In this document: positions 42,901 through 55,500 of the stretch, in pieces | Numbering within the stretch: position 1 is the first letter of the stretch | Layout: the number at the start of each line of letters is the position of its first letter | Assembly (NCBI GenBank): GCA_031213475.1 | Contig: JARUPZ010000005.1 | Location: forward strand, 8,118,988-8,182,987 | From: Nereocystis luetkeana | Taxonomy: Eukaryota; Sar; Phaeophyceae; Laminariales; Laminariaceae | DNA length: 64,000 bases | Direction of reading: 5' to 3' | Notes under the pieces: model-generated | Database searches by the model: none | Told to the model about the DNA's origin: nothing | What the model saw: only the letters and a program-made list of their open reading frames with translations | Translations under genes and position numbers: made by a program

Positions 42901-43261
42901 TGTGGGTGGTGATAAGAAACCTAGGAACGAAGCTCAGCTTTAGGTGACGAACGAAAGAGAAATGAGCGGCGGAAACAAGTCAAGCAAAATTACATAACTG
43001 CTTTTCCGAGGGCCTCGGGTGACCGCCAGGCACAACCTGCATGCACGGTGGTCGTGACTCCCACGGCATGTCGCCTGTGGCCTGGTGGCTCGGTCGGCTA
43101 TAGATCTCGGGCACAAAGGGGGGCTGGCGTGCAAAGACCTTTTCCCGTCCACTGTTTTCTTTCGCTGTCTAAATCGTCGGAAAACACTCGATGGAGATCC
43201 TGCGGCGTGCCAACTGTACTCACTTGGCATGGAGGCAAGCCGGCAGAGAAGAGGAAGCCAT
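36906..43261 (-). CDS. RPSA: 40S ribosomal protein SA (uS2, laminin-receptor type), 6 exons
   Basis: Small-subunit ribosomal protein uS2, needed for 40S maturation. Exons in transcript order: 43261-43224, 41736-41640, 40615-40529, 39656-39477, 38466-38287, 37364-36906; 346 residues. Diagnostic stretches are [100 protein letters not shown] and [10 protein letters not shown]. The 12-codon first exon ([12 protein letters not shown], then AA completing a Lys codon) was chosen because its AA|GTGAGT donor joins in frame to the KEED motif and it mimics the animal N-terminus; it is the least certain exon. The third intron uses a GC donor (CAG|GCGAGT at 40529). The C-terminal tail, about 130 residues, is Ala/Pro/Gln/Gly-rich with recurring GGGW motifs, and is longer than the animal tail. 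It is divergently arranged with the PUM3 gene. Confidence 0.93.
37605..37803. repeat. 97-99 bp tandem duplication
   Basis: GTTTGTTCGTGTTCTATTTG through GGGGAACGAGAACCATCAC, present twice in the last RPSA intron with only a few differences. Confidence 0.9.
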
Positions 43262-43527
43262 GATGGCTGATGTGTTGAGTGCTCGGAGATAAAGGAGCGA
43301 AGGTCGAGGGTCTGGGGCACGGCCACAGCCACGACACCCCACACCACACAAACGAGTTTTCGCCACCCATCCAAATAACGCTATTTACAATAATGGAAAC
43401 CTTCTCACAGTCCCGCGGACGCGCAGCAGCTCCTCCACGCCATCGCTTTTCTCGAGGCCTACAACACGCCTTGCACAGCACCGGGCCACACGAATCTCGC
43501 TGAATCTGTCTTAAGAGTAGCTCTAAG
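43262..43527. promoter_or_regulatory. Divergent promoter region between RPSA and PUM3
   Basis: These 266 bases separate the start codons of RPSA (left, - strand) and PUM3 (right, + strand), so both 5' UTRs and both core promoters must lie here unless a non-coding first exon exists. I see no TATA box at a fixed position. An AT-rich stretch near 43374-43394 sits roughly mid-way between GC-rich flanks. The region contains none of the dispersed repeats that fill the introns, which is consistent with selection against insertions. Joint control is inferred. Confidence 0.5.
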
Positions 43528-46500
43528 ATGGACGCGGGACGCGGGGGCCGCGGTCGTGGTAGAGGAGGAGGCAGAGGAGCGGGCCGGGGAGGCCGTGGCG
43601 GTGGTGGTGGTCGTACGGCGGCAGGAGGCGGCCAAGGAGCAGGCGGACGAGGAAGGGGAAGAGGAGGAGGCAGAGGAAGAGGAGGGGGAGAAGGAAGAGG
43701 AGGACGTGGCAGGGGTGGGGGTCGTGGACGTTCGGCCCCTCCCCGAGAGGAAAGCACAAAACCGTCGTATGCTGCCTCTTTCGCTTCCCCGTCTCCTTCG
43801 TCTGCATCCGCAGCTGACTCCGGAGACAAGCGCAAGTGGTCCTCGGACAGCACTGTCCGCGCGACAAACGAGGATAAAGGAGGGGCTCAGGGAAGGGGGA
43901 AAGGTCGCGGGCAAGGGCGTGGTGGGCGTGGTGGGTCGAAACATGGGTCAGGGCGTAGCGGTGGTGGCCGTGGCCGTGGCGGCGGCAAGGGTGGCAGCAG
44001 CAGCAGCAGCGGCGGGGGCGGCGGCGGCGGGGGCGGCGGCGGGGAGGACGACGGTTTGCCTGCCAACAAAAAGCGGAGGCTGAAGTTCGAGAGGCAGCAG
44101 CACCGCCCCGAGTTCGACACGGTGTTGAGATCCAAGGAGATTTGGAACAAGCTCCGAGAGCGCAAGGTGTGAACCCTGCTGGTATATATGTATGTATACA
44201 TGGTACGATAGTCTATGAGGCAAGGTATACTACTGTATGTAGTGTGTGGGGGTGGTGCGGGTTGTGAATTGTCAGCGAATACCTTACAACAGCAGTAGTT
44301 TTGGTACGTAAGGTAAGGCAACGTTGTTGGCGAGGCAGTTCGACCTCCATCCATGCTGGGGTGATATCGAGACTCCCGGTAAGGTAAGCATGTACGTATA
44401 TACCTGGTACGATCAGCAGAGTTCGAGCACGAAGCGCACAGCGCTTGGGCGTCGAGTGATGCCCTCGGCAACCCCGGGCCTGGACTTGCTCTTGCGTCGT
44501 GCCGTGTGTCGTACCTGGCGTGTCTGAGTGCAACAGCGGCAGCGGCGCGAAACCACTGCTTCCGTCATACGATCGTATGCGTGGTACACATGAGGCGAGG
44601 CCGACTGTTCCGAGAAACCGTGAACTTTCGCGATTCTCCATTTGATTTTTTACGTCCCCGGCCTCCGGTCACTCTGGCAGAAACGGCAAATTCCAAACTC
44701 AGCACGATCAACTTCGCGCATATCAAAGCGGGCAGAGGGGCGGGGGGTAGACTCTGTTGTAACTCGTATTCGTGCTCGGAGTAGTATTCAACCATTGTTC
44801 ATCCATCCCGAACGCCAACATCCACGTACGCAGGCGACCCATCGCACCCTGATGCCGAAAACACTCTGTTGATAGTCCTGAATGAAACCATCACCATTCC
44901 CGCGTCGGTTGATGCCTCTCTGAACCTTAACATCATCATCCATGTCACCGCTGCGATTGTTTCGCCTCTCCACTGTAAATCCAAGTACATCAGCTTAGTC
45001 TCAAAACGTGGGTGCAGTTCTAAGGGTCTATAGATAACGCCAGCAACGTACGAGCGCTGGTACTTGGGTATATAATGAAAACCGTGAGAAACGTCAGCTT
45101 TGAGATCGAGGATTTCGTCGAAGCTCATACTTGCGAGATGCGCATTTGTATGTGTATGTGTATATGGCGCAGGTTCCCGGGAGCGAGCGAGCGAAGCTGG
45201 TCCAGGAGCTGCTGGAGCTTATCGAGGGGAAGGTTATGGCCATCGTCATGAAGCACGACGCCAGCAGGGTGGTGCAAACCGCTCTGCAGTTCGGCAACCG
45301 CGAGGTATTTTACCGGGACGTACGTACTGTAGGCATGGCCAGGGCTTCGTTTTTCTTGCACTACTGTAGGGCTGCTGGATTATCTTGTTTTTTTCAACCG
45401 GCAAAAATAAATGGGGGCGGGGACTTATCAATAGTCGCCGGACAAAAAGACCACATAGCGTATGAGGGGAGAGGTGAAAGCCATTGATATACCAATCATA
45501 TCATGACAGTGTTCAGGTCTTACGTACCTGGTATTCTCTCACCTGTGGTTTGTGAGCGCGGAGTACTCCTGTAGCGTGCTGTGTACCAGGTATAGTGCTG
45601 TGTGTACTACTGCTGTGTGTACTGCTCTTGGCTTGGTCTACGCATGGAAGGTCTGCCATATGAGCGTCCATCTCCATGAAATCTGCCGCTGCTGCTGGTG
45701 CTGCTGGTGCTGCTATTGCTGTTGCTATCCGGAGGGAGTGGCGTCGAACACTCTCCGGGGTTCATGAATGCTTTTCTTCGCGGTCTTCCAAAAATACAGC
45801 GACACCAACAATATGCTTGAGCTTGATGCGCGGTTCGCCTCTAGCTATGAATAGGTGGCAGTCGATACTGCAAGGGCGCGACTCAATATATATGTACTAC
45901 TTCATCTACCATATATAACACAACCAACCCCCCCCACACACACGTTCCCCCACACCCTCCCCCACCCTTCCAGGAGCGGCTGTCCATCTTGTCGGAGATA
46001 GAGGGGCACATCCCCGAGCTCTCGCAGCTGACGTACGCGCACTTCATCGTCCTGCGGCTGTTCAAAGAGATCAAGGGCCCGGAAGAGCAGAAGCGCGTCG
46101 CCAAGACCTTCCGCGGGCAGACGGTCCGACTCGCCACGCATGCGATAGGGGCGCGAGTGGTTCAGACGGCGCTGGACTCGCTCCCCGTGGCTGCCGCCGC
46201 CCTCATTAAGGTAAGCTACTCGTGCTGCCGCTGTTGATGTACCAGAGGGGTTGAAATAGCTCTACCAAGGTGATTGAAATGCTGCTCCAGGGTGTTGAAC
46301 CGTAATAGTAGTTGTTGTAGCAGTAGTAGCAATGGTAGTATTATGGGGGACCATAGTTAATAGGACCTGTGGTATACATAAAAACCTATATATTTAACAA
46401 TTTCTACTAACAATATTTGGTCCTATTAACTATGGTCCCCCGTAATAGTAGTCTACTACTGTAGCAATACTACGCCTACTAGTAGTAGTGGTAGTATTAA

Positions 46501-49500
46501 TCAAGCATGCAGTAGTATCAATAGTAGTTTAGTAGTAGTAGTAACAGCATTAGTGCTCTTCTATTATCAGTACTGTAGCATTTTCTAGCAGCAACAGTAG
46601 TAGCAGCAGTGCTACCAATTGTAGGAGAAGCGGTTGCCCTGCCGGGCGCCATCCTCTCCTTTCCTTCCCCCCACTTCACGAGATTTCGGCGTTTTGATGA
46701 AACATGCCCATCTCTCGCCCAGGCATGTTCATTCGTATTGATTGTACCCAACTTGTATATTGACTTCCATACAGCAGTACCCTGACCGCCCCGCTCTGAC
46801 TCTTTCCCTGCAACACCAGTCCGAGTTCTACGGCAAGGAATTCGCGCTGTTCGACGACGGAGACCAGCCTCACTGCCTCAAGGCCGTGCTAGAGGCCAGA
46901 CCAGACAGGTAAGCCTGGCCGCTGCTTGTTGCTACCGCTCCCGATCCTTCAATTTCAAATGTGCCGGGGCTAATTTTGCTCCTGCTTCTTCTTCTACTGC
47001 TGCTGCTGCTGCTAATTTTGCTTCTGCTGCTAATAGTTTTCGACTTTTGAAGTATAGATATAGCGTACCCGGTATATATGGTCGTGCTACAGTTGGAGTG
47101 CTGGGATGTTGGGGCTGGAAACCACGACGCTGCGAGTGCGCGTTTCCTCCCTCCTTTTCTCTTTTCCTGCAGTCCTTTTGTGTGTGTTTTTGTTTTCGTG
47201 TCATTTTGTTGATGTCGCCTTCGAATGCGGTGAATGCGATTGGTGTTAGGCGCTTTGTTTCGTCCGTCACGCTCTCTCTCTCTCTCTCTCTTGTCTGCCG
47301 TCTGGGACCAATGAGAGCGCAATCGTGCCGGGCAAGAACAAAGCCTAAAGGCGTTATCGTGCGCGTTTTACTTTTCCGTGTCGGTGCCGGTAACAGGCAT
47401 TGGTCGCCCTCCATGACAAGCTCTATGCCCCATATATGACTTACCCCAAAACAGACTTTGAGAAACAACAGCATTGTCGTACACGAAGCCCAGCGGAGAA
47501 ATCCATGGGCTATAGACAAGACATTTAACAATTTTCCATTATATACCATAAACGAGCCTGGAAATTCCACGGGTAGTACGCCACGGGTGGGGACCCGTGA
47601 GTCTCAACTATTTGGCCCGAAATGCACCGCGTTATCGCTGTTGGGGCATGGCATGCTCCTCTCCTATTACTTATTCCCCCCCCCCCCCACACACACACAC
47701 ACAGAAAGCAAAACAGGAAGGAGATAAGATAAACTTACTGATAATGTATTTTGTGGCAAACACGTCATGGGCGCCCGAGTGTTGAGATGTCTTTATTATT
47801 AATAGGAGTCGGAACGGTCCTCCGTCTCGAAAGGGATGAGTGGTTAATGGTGAAGTGACGACGGTAAGGCAAGCAACGAATGAGTACGCCCGGTTCTTCG
47901 TAGGACGCAGCTCACCCTTCATGCGACTACTCGCCGAATGCCTCACGTCGCTTTGCGCTTGGTGCTAGCGATGTCTGCCTGGTCGGCGAAAACCCAGCGT
48001 GCCCCGTCCCGGCATTATAGGGATACGAGGGTCTATGGTCATAAGACTACGGCAATGCGTGGTATTGAGTACACCCCCCACCCCCGTCTCCCTCCCAGTA
48101 ATGCGTCCCCCTTACCTCCCCCCTCCCCATCATTGCCCCCCTTTGTGTCCGGCAGGCGTGCTGTAGTAATGGAGCACGTGCACGGGGTGATCGCAAAGCT
48201 TCTGTCCAAGAACCTCATGCAGTTCGAGTTCGCGCACGATCTGCTTTGGGAGTACATGCAGGAAGCCACACCTGTCCAAATGCAGGTTCGCCATTGATTT
48301 TCTCTTGACACGGTTCGTCTTGCTCGGCTTGGTTTGTTCTATGGCTTGCTCTCCGTGTTTGGCGATGCGTGTTTGTCTCCGTCTGTCTGTCTGTCTGCCT
48401 GTGTTTCTGTCTATCTGCCTGTGTTTCTGTGTTATCTGTCTGTCTGTCTGTCTGTCTGTCTGTATTAATATATGCTTGTTTTGTTTGTCTGTCTGTCTGT
48501 ATTCGTCTGTCCGTACGACTCTCGGTACGTCTGTCTGCCCCCCTCACTCCCTCAATGTCTCTCTCCCTCTCCCGCTCATATCCCTCTGTGAAGCTCTCTT
48601 TGCCTAACCCCCCCCCCCCATCACTCGCGTTTTTTGTGGATACCACAGGACCTGGTACCGTCACTAGTGGACTCTTACATGCTCCTGCTGTCCACGCGGC
48701 CTGGGTCCCTTGCGGCTGCGATGTGCGCGGCCCACGGGGGGGCAAAGGAGCGCAAGAGGATGATGCGCGCTCTTAAGGGCTACGTCGCCGCATCGCTAAT
48801 GCACAGGTGGGTCGGTGGGTGTTGCGCGGGTGGGGGTGTCGGCCGAGTGTTGGTAGGGCTTTGGTTGGGCGATTCTTGGTCGGTTGGGTTGATCAGGTAA
48901 TGGTCCGGTGTTTGTCGAGTGTCGACTGGGTGTGTGTCGGGCGTAGATTGATTGCTGATGGGGTGTCGATCGGGTGTTGATCGCGTTTGATGGGCTTTTG
49001 ACGGGAGTATTGATCTGGTGTTGGTCTTCATGCTGGTTTGTGTTGACAGCGTATTGATCGGGTGTTGGTGGGGTGCAGATCGGGTATTTATGCAGAGTTG
49101 ATCGGGTGTTGGTAGGGCGTGTTGATTGGGGTTTGGTTGGTGCTGGTGTCGGGTTTTGATCATGTGTTGGTCGGGTCTCTGTTGGGTGTTGATCGGTCGA
49201 GGTTTCACGAGGAGAGGAACGCCCTGCGTGCGTGGCCGTGCGCCCTCGCGCTTGAAAGAGAGGGACATGTCGGAAAGCGAGCGTAGCAGGGGACGTGTTT
49301 TGCTCTCACCGCGCGAGTATGAAAACCTGTAAACAAGTCGGACTTTCCTGTTTTGTCATGCTATCTCCTCTCACGTTGCCAACGTATCGATTATATTGGG
49401 TTTTTTTTCAAGCGTCCGTTTTAGGGAACGGCGGCTAGGCGGTGTGCCCGATCACCCCCAAAAACTTCCCGGCCTTTTTATATCGCGGTCCTCATGAATT

Positions 49501-52500
49501 TGATTGAGGGAGGCGTGCTTGTTTTTTTGTTTGTTTCTACTTCCCGTTCTTGACTTTTCATTTTCATTTTGACCCTTTTTCCGTTCATGTACCTCCCCAG
49601 GGACGCCTACGTAGCCGTGATGAGGCTGGTGGAATCCGTTGACGACACTGTGACGTGCCAGAAGACCATCCTCGCCGAGCTGCTCAAGCCGCTGGAGGTG
49701 ACACGGACTTCTGAATGCGGTTGCTGTTGCTGTGCTGTTGCTGCGCTGTTGCTGCGCTGTTTCTGTGCTGTCGCTGTAGGAAGAACGCGTGCGTGCCACC
49801 GAGGAGGTAGCACGAAGGAACAGAGTAATCAGGAACTAATGTGCCCAGTAAAAATGCCGCAATGTATAGATTTTCGTGTATATCAGGGGTCCTGATTACT
49901 CTGGTGTGCTGTTGCTGTGCTTTTGCTGTAGGAGGAACGCATGCCACGGCAGCAGTATTACAAGGGAACACAGTTATCAGGACCAAATGTGCTCAATAAA
50001 AATGCTGGAACATATAGATTTTTGTGTGTTATCAGGGGTCCTGATTACTCTGGCCCCGCCGCGATTGCTAGCAATTGATTTTTCTGAGGCTCCTCACCTG
50101 ATTATTGTATACCTGGCAGGAGCTCTATTTCATGCCAGGTACTATTTATTCACTGAGTCATCATTAAGCCACCCAAAAACTGATTTGAGAAACACTAATC
50201 GTGCGAAACCCGAGGAGGCAAACCCCAGAAGCTTGCGTAGATATATCACGAATACTTCTGCAAAGCACTCATTATGGGATTCCCTCGATGTTGGACTAAG
50301 AAGCTCAGTCGGTCAGAAACGGTTTTGACCGAAATATGCTACCAGTTACCGCCTTTGTGGCACACTTTGGGAGCATGTTTGACTTTCTCACTACTGTACA
50401 CGCGTGCTGCGATAGGGGAAGCTTTTTTTGGCGGGGGGGGGGGGGAAGGGGGACCCCCCGAAGGGAGGGGGGGGGGGTATTCCAGCCTCTTTCGGGGGTG
50501 GGGGTGTGAGTGTACTTATGTCATGGGAGACCGCAGTTGTATGTGACCATATACATAGACCCTCGCATCCCTACAATGCCAAAAACCATTTCTGACTATC
50601 AATGGGTTCCTCACCTGAGGAACTAAAACGCCTGTTGTAGTTGGAACTTTAATGTAAGGCGTTATTTTCAATAAGGCATGCCCTGTATACCGATCGGGTT
50701 ACAGTGCACTTTCAGTCTTTCTCGCTGTGTCCGTTTTTCGTTCGGTGGGGCATAGAGCTCCTGTACACCAATCAAGTCAGGAGCGCCAGAAAAATGAAAT
50801 GCATGCCTGTTGTTGTGGCATGCGTCAGTGGCAATTACATGTAGGGACTGTTTGATGTAGCACCAGTTTTAAAAGCTATTTGTCGGAGTTGCCGTAGGTG
50901 AGCAGAAAGTTGCTGTGTGTTCGGTCGGCTAAAGCTCGCTGCGCGAGATCTCGTGTAGGGAGGCGTGGGGGGGGGGGGGGGTGTACTCGATAGGAGAGAT
51001 GTACTCGATCTCATGCATGGCCGTAGTCGTATGACCATAGACCCCCCCCCTATTTTATATAGGATGGCTTGGCGTCGGTTAGCAACGACAATGTAAAACA
51101 TGCCGCTCACTACGTGAGCTAGACAACCAGGGTACCGTTTTTTTTTTTTTTGGCGGTCGCCCACAGCCGGTTGTCGAGTTAGATCATTTGTGCGAGGTGA
51201 ACAGCATTTACTTCGCACACTTGTGAATAATCGTATCACGTAGTGTTCAAGGTAAGGCACCCAAGAGGCAGTTACATAGTACTCCCATTGCTGTCTCTGG
51301 AAATGCCTACACCGGAAATTAAATCAACTCATTGAAGCTGTCGGCCATATGCAAGTCCGCCTCAAAAGTGGTTCTTAGCAGGATGCAGCTCACCCTTCAT
51401 GCGACTCGCCAGACACCTCATGGCGCTTCGTGCTTCGTGCAAGCAATGTCTGCCTGGTCGGTGAAAACGCGACATGCTCCGTCCCAGCATTGTAGGGATG
51501 CGACGGTCTATGGTCATACGACTACGGCCATGCATGAGATCGAGTACATCTCGCCTATCGAGGCAAGGGGAGGGGGGGGGGGTATTGGAAGGGGGGCCGG
51601 GGGGGGGGGGGCAGGCTACTTCTCCCGGATTGTCTCGGTTGTGCCTTCGTAGCTTTTGCCGGTGGGCCGTGCATCAATACATCAAAACCAGGTCTGGAGA
51701 AAGGATGTCGGAGACGCAACAAGAGCGTGCTGACGGCTGCTGTCATTCCAGCTCATCGTATATATGTACCAGGGCAGGGTAGTGGATGGAACGGAAAAAT
51801 GCGGTATTTTCATGTCAGTAGGCGCAGGATTGGTGCGGTGGGGTGGGGTGTCGAACTAGAGCAGTAGACCGGGCAGCGCTCTCGATCTCTCGGTCTCTCA
51901 ATCTCTCGAGCGTGCTGTGCCCTTCACAACCGAAAAGCGGCATGAGCGCTCTGCCTGAGTCCTTTACGACGAACCTCTCGTGCGACATCTCGACCCCGCC
52001 CCCTGCCTCCCTGCCCCCCTCCCATCGCCTCGCTCTATAATCGTTAGGTGGCTCCCAAGGCGGCTGCTCCGGTGGTGGGGGAAGATGGCATTCCCAAGCC
52101 TACGAAGGGGACCACGGCGGACGAGTGGGTCCCAAGAGGAAACACGGCACCGAAGGGAAACCCCGAGGAGGCCATGCTTACAAAGGGAGACGGGAATGGC
52201 GACCATGTTTCGGGCATGGACGTCGTCGAGGAAGAGGGGGAAGAGGGAGGTGATGTTGAGCAGGAGGGGGCAGAGGAGGAGGAGGAGGAGAAGGAAGTGG
52301 AGGTGACGGCAGACGAGGAGCCCGCACCTCTGGCCCTCGTTTCCGTGATGACGCACCGGAATGGATGCAAGCTGCTGCTGAGGCTGCTGGCGCCGGAGCG
52401 CACCGGGTACGTCTTTTGGGAGCCCCTAAATATTGTGCGGTACAGCGCGCGGTGGGTGGCGGGGGAGGGGGGGGGGGGGACTCCACCGTGCTGTTTATCT

Positions 52501-55500
52501 CGCGGTGGTTCGGGTGCTGCCGCTACGGGTCGCGCTTGTGCGTGTCTTGTGTTCCTTGCTGTATGAAACCGCTTGCTCGGTGTTGACGGCGCGCAAGGGA
52601 CGTTTGTTCGTTTGTCAGTTCCGCTCCCATTCCTCCCTGCTTTCGACCGCGTTAGAGGGAGGGCACTGCGGACTTCGCCGTTTGTTCGCTCGCCGCGTCG
52701 CATACTTTGGAACGCACACATTGACCGCTCGGTTGCTTAGTTGGTTGGGTGGTTGGTCGGCAAATCAATTCCCATTACCGCTCGACCCTCTCCCCCCCTC
52801 CCCCCTGCTTTTCCCTTGTTCCCTCGCTTTCCGTTGTCCGATCGAAAGCGAGGGGGATAAGATAAGCAAAGCATATGTATGTGATTATATTGGGAAATGA
52901 AACGTAAAGAGCATCCAAATATAGGAGGTTTCTGTATTAAGAGAGTATCAAAGGTGCTCCGTCTCGAAAGGGGTCAATGGTCCAAGGTCCAATGGCTAAG
53001 GCAAGCTACAAACGAGTACCCCCCCCCCCCCCCCGCCCCCTCTCTATATTTATCCACCTTAAGGCACGACGATCCATAAAAAACGTTTCCCCCTCCTCCC
53101 TCCCCTCTCCCTCATCGCAGATACCTCCACCCGCAAGAATTGGAACGTCTGGAGCCTACCATGGTTCCGGCGCCAGCAAAAAAATCGCCCGGTGGGGCCG
53201 ACGGAGCCGAAAAAAGCGCGACAGAGGAGACGGTAACTCTTGTCCCCTCTTCTAAGAAGGAGGCGTCGGTCCGAAGGCGGGAGTTGTTGGCCTACCTTAG
53301 GGAGCCCCTGAGGGACGCTTGCGCGTCGCACGCCGGGGAGCTGATGAGGTCGAAGTTTGCTGGGGCATCGGTGCTGCAGGAAGTTGTCCGGGTGGGTGTG
53401 TGGGGAGGTGTTTGTTTGTTTTGTTTGTTTTTCCCTTGTCCTTGTTCTCGGCCATTTTTTTGTTGTTTTTTCTTGTTCCGTCACGTCTGTCTTGATCCTT
53501 GATCATGCCCTTGTCCTTGATCTTGATTTCGACCTTGCTCTTGATCTTGTTTCCGTTTTTGTTTCGTTCCTGTTTTTTTTTGCTTATTTTTTTTCTGTTT
53601 TTTGTTCGGTTCTATTTCGTGTTAATTGTCGCAGTAGTTTTCTTGTTTTTTGTGTTTAGCAGCGGTTTTTTGTTGTGTTCTTGAGCGGCTTCTCGCCTCC
53701 GCCCGTCGCTATTCCATTAGGCGTTTGAAAGCCACGACTGGACGAAAGAGGGGACCGGGAGGGGAGGTGATACGAAACATGAGATGTGGCTTTACCTGTG
53801 TTTGTGTCGTGCGTGCGTTGCTGACCGCCTATACACCTTGTGTTGTTCTGCATAAATGTATACCTGGTATATGTTTTGTTTTTATTTCGGTGCTTTGGCT
53901 GTGAGTTTGTCACCTGCGGCAAGGAACCCGAATCTGGCCATGCTCGTACAGAAGCTACATTTCTCTGAACCAGCTCGACACAAGACAGAAGCTCACAACG
54001 GCCTCGGTACCTAATATCTCACGGCAGTGACAATTATTGTTTTTCCTGTTTAGTTTTTGTTTCGGTGCCCGAACAATGTTATCAAGCGTCCTCGTGCCCC
54101 TGCTCCCCCCTTCCTTGCCTGGCCGGTTGATGACATGCAGGCCATTGGGAGTGTCGAGGTGGTGGTGGCAGTGGCCGAGGCGGCGTGTGCCAAGCCGTTG
54201 GAGATGCAGCTGGCCATGCACGAGGTACGGGATGCCTGGTATGGGACAGGGCTATGGGATAGCAATAAATCGATTTCAGGCCTATACCGTCGATACTTGT
54301 TTGTGTGCCTATGTTGATTGAATAACCCCATCCCCCATGCCTACTGTACGTAGTCACGTGTTCTCCCGTAAGGATGCGAGTCCTTACACCCCCCCTGGAC
54401 CGATTTTCGAAGCTCGATTTGCTCCGCAACGAATAGGCTACGAAAAACCGACCGACGCTCTAAACATATCTTCGAAACCCACCACCCTCTTCTGCATTGG
54501 CACCTTACCGATTGTGGAGCAAACGAGCTTCCACAATCGATCTGGGTGTGTGTGATGAACTCGCGTCCTTGTGGTAAGGACATATCAGTGGATAGTGCTA
54601 TATAGCCTGCGAAATATGTTCGCGATGTGTCGAATCTCACCGTGCTGCATTTGATGTGCGGGGCACTTGGGCACTTCACTTCTCCCACCATGTACCGCGT
54701 AGTGTTTCGATCAGTCTCTGAAGGTGTAGGCACAGGGAACAGGGGATCGCGTGATCATGTCTCTTGACGGTGACACGGCACTCTCTCACTAGTCTTATGA
54801 TTGAGCCGTGGAGCTGACTCGTACCTCACTCATAAGGAGACACACATCGAGTGGCATCGGGAGGTGCGGATTGAACGTCGCACATACTTCCGACATCGCA
54901 ATACCCCACTGCGAGAATCCCTCATCCAGTATCATCAGTCTACGATGGATCATCTGTTGTGTCACCGGGCACAATCAACATCCCCCCTCCTCGTTGCACA
55001 CGACCACACCAACCCCCCCCCCCCCAATGCCTACACCGGAAATTAAATTCACTCAACGAAGCTGTCATCCATCTGCGAGTCCGCCTCACAAGCGGTTCTT
55101 AGTAGACGCAGCTCACCCTTCATGCGACTCGCCAGGCACCTCACGGCGCTTCGCGCTTGGTGCAAGCAATGTCTGCCTGGTCGGTGAAAACCCGATATGC
55201 TCCGTCCCGGCATTGGAGGGATGCGAGGGTCTATGGTCATACGACTACGGCCATGGATGAGATCGAGTACATATCTCCTATCGAGTACACCCCCCCTACT
55301 CATTGAAGCTTTCATCCATGTGCAAGTCCGCCTCACAAGCGGTTCTTAGTAGATGCAGCTCACCCTTCATGCGACTCGCCGGACACCTCACGGCGCTTCG
55401 CGCTTGGAGCAAACAATGTCTGCGTGGTCGGTGAAAACCCGACATGCTCCGTCCCGGCATTGTAGGGATGCGAGGGTCTATGGTCATACGACTACGACCA

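Larger units (their letters stand above)
49698..52047. other. 2.35-kb PUM3 intron
   Basis: Carries the tandem MITE-1B, a diverged MITE-2, G-rich tracts near 50430-50480 and the head-to-head C-tail retroposons. The rest, 51600-52047, shows nothing. Confidence 0.65.

Noticed and set aside
43459-43944. Long - strand ORFs rich in Pro and Ser
   Set aside because: Shadows of the RGG-rich first PUM3 exon.
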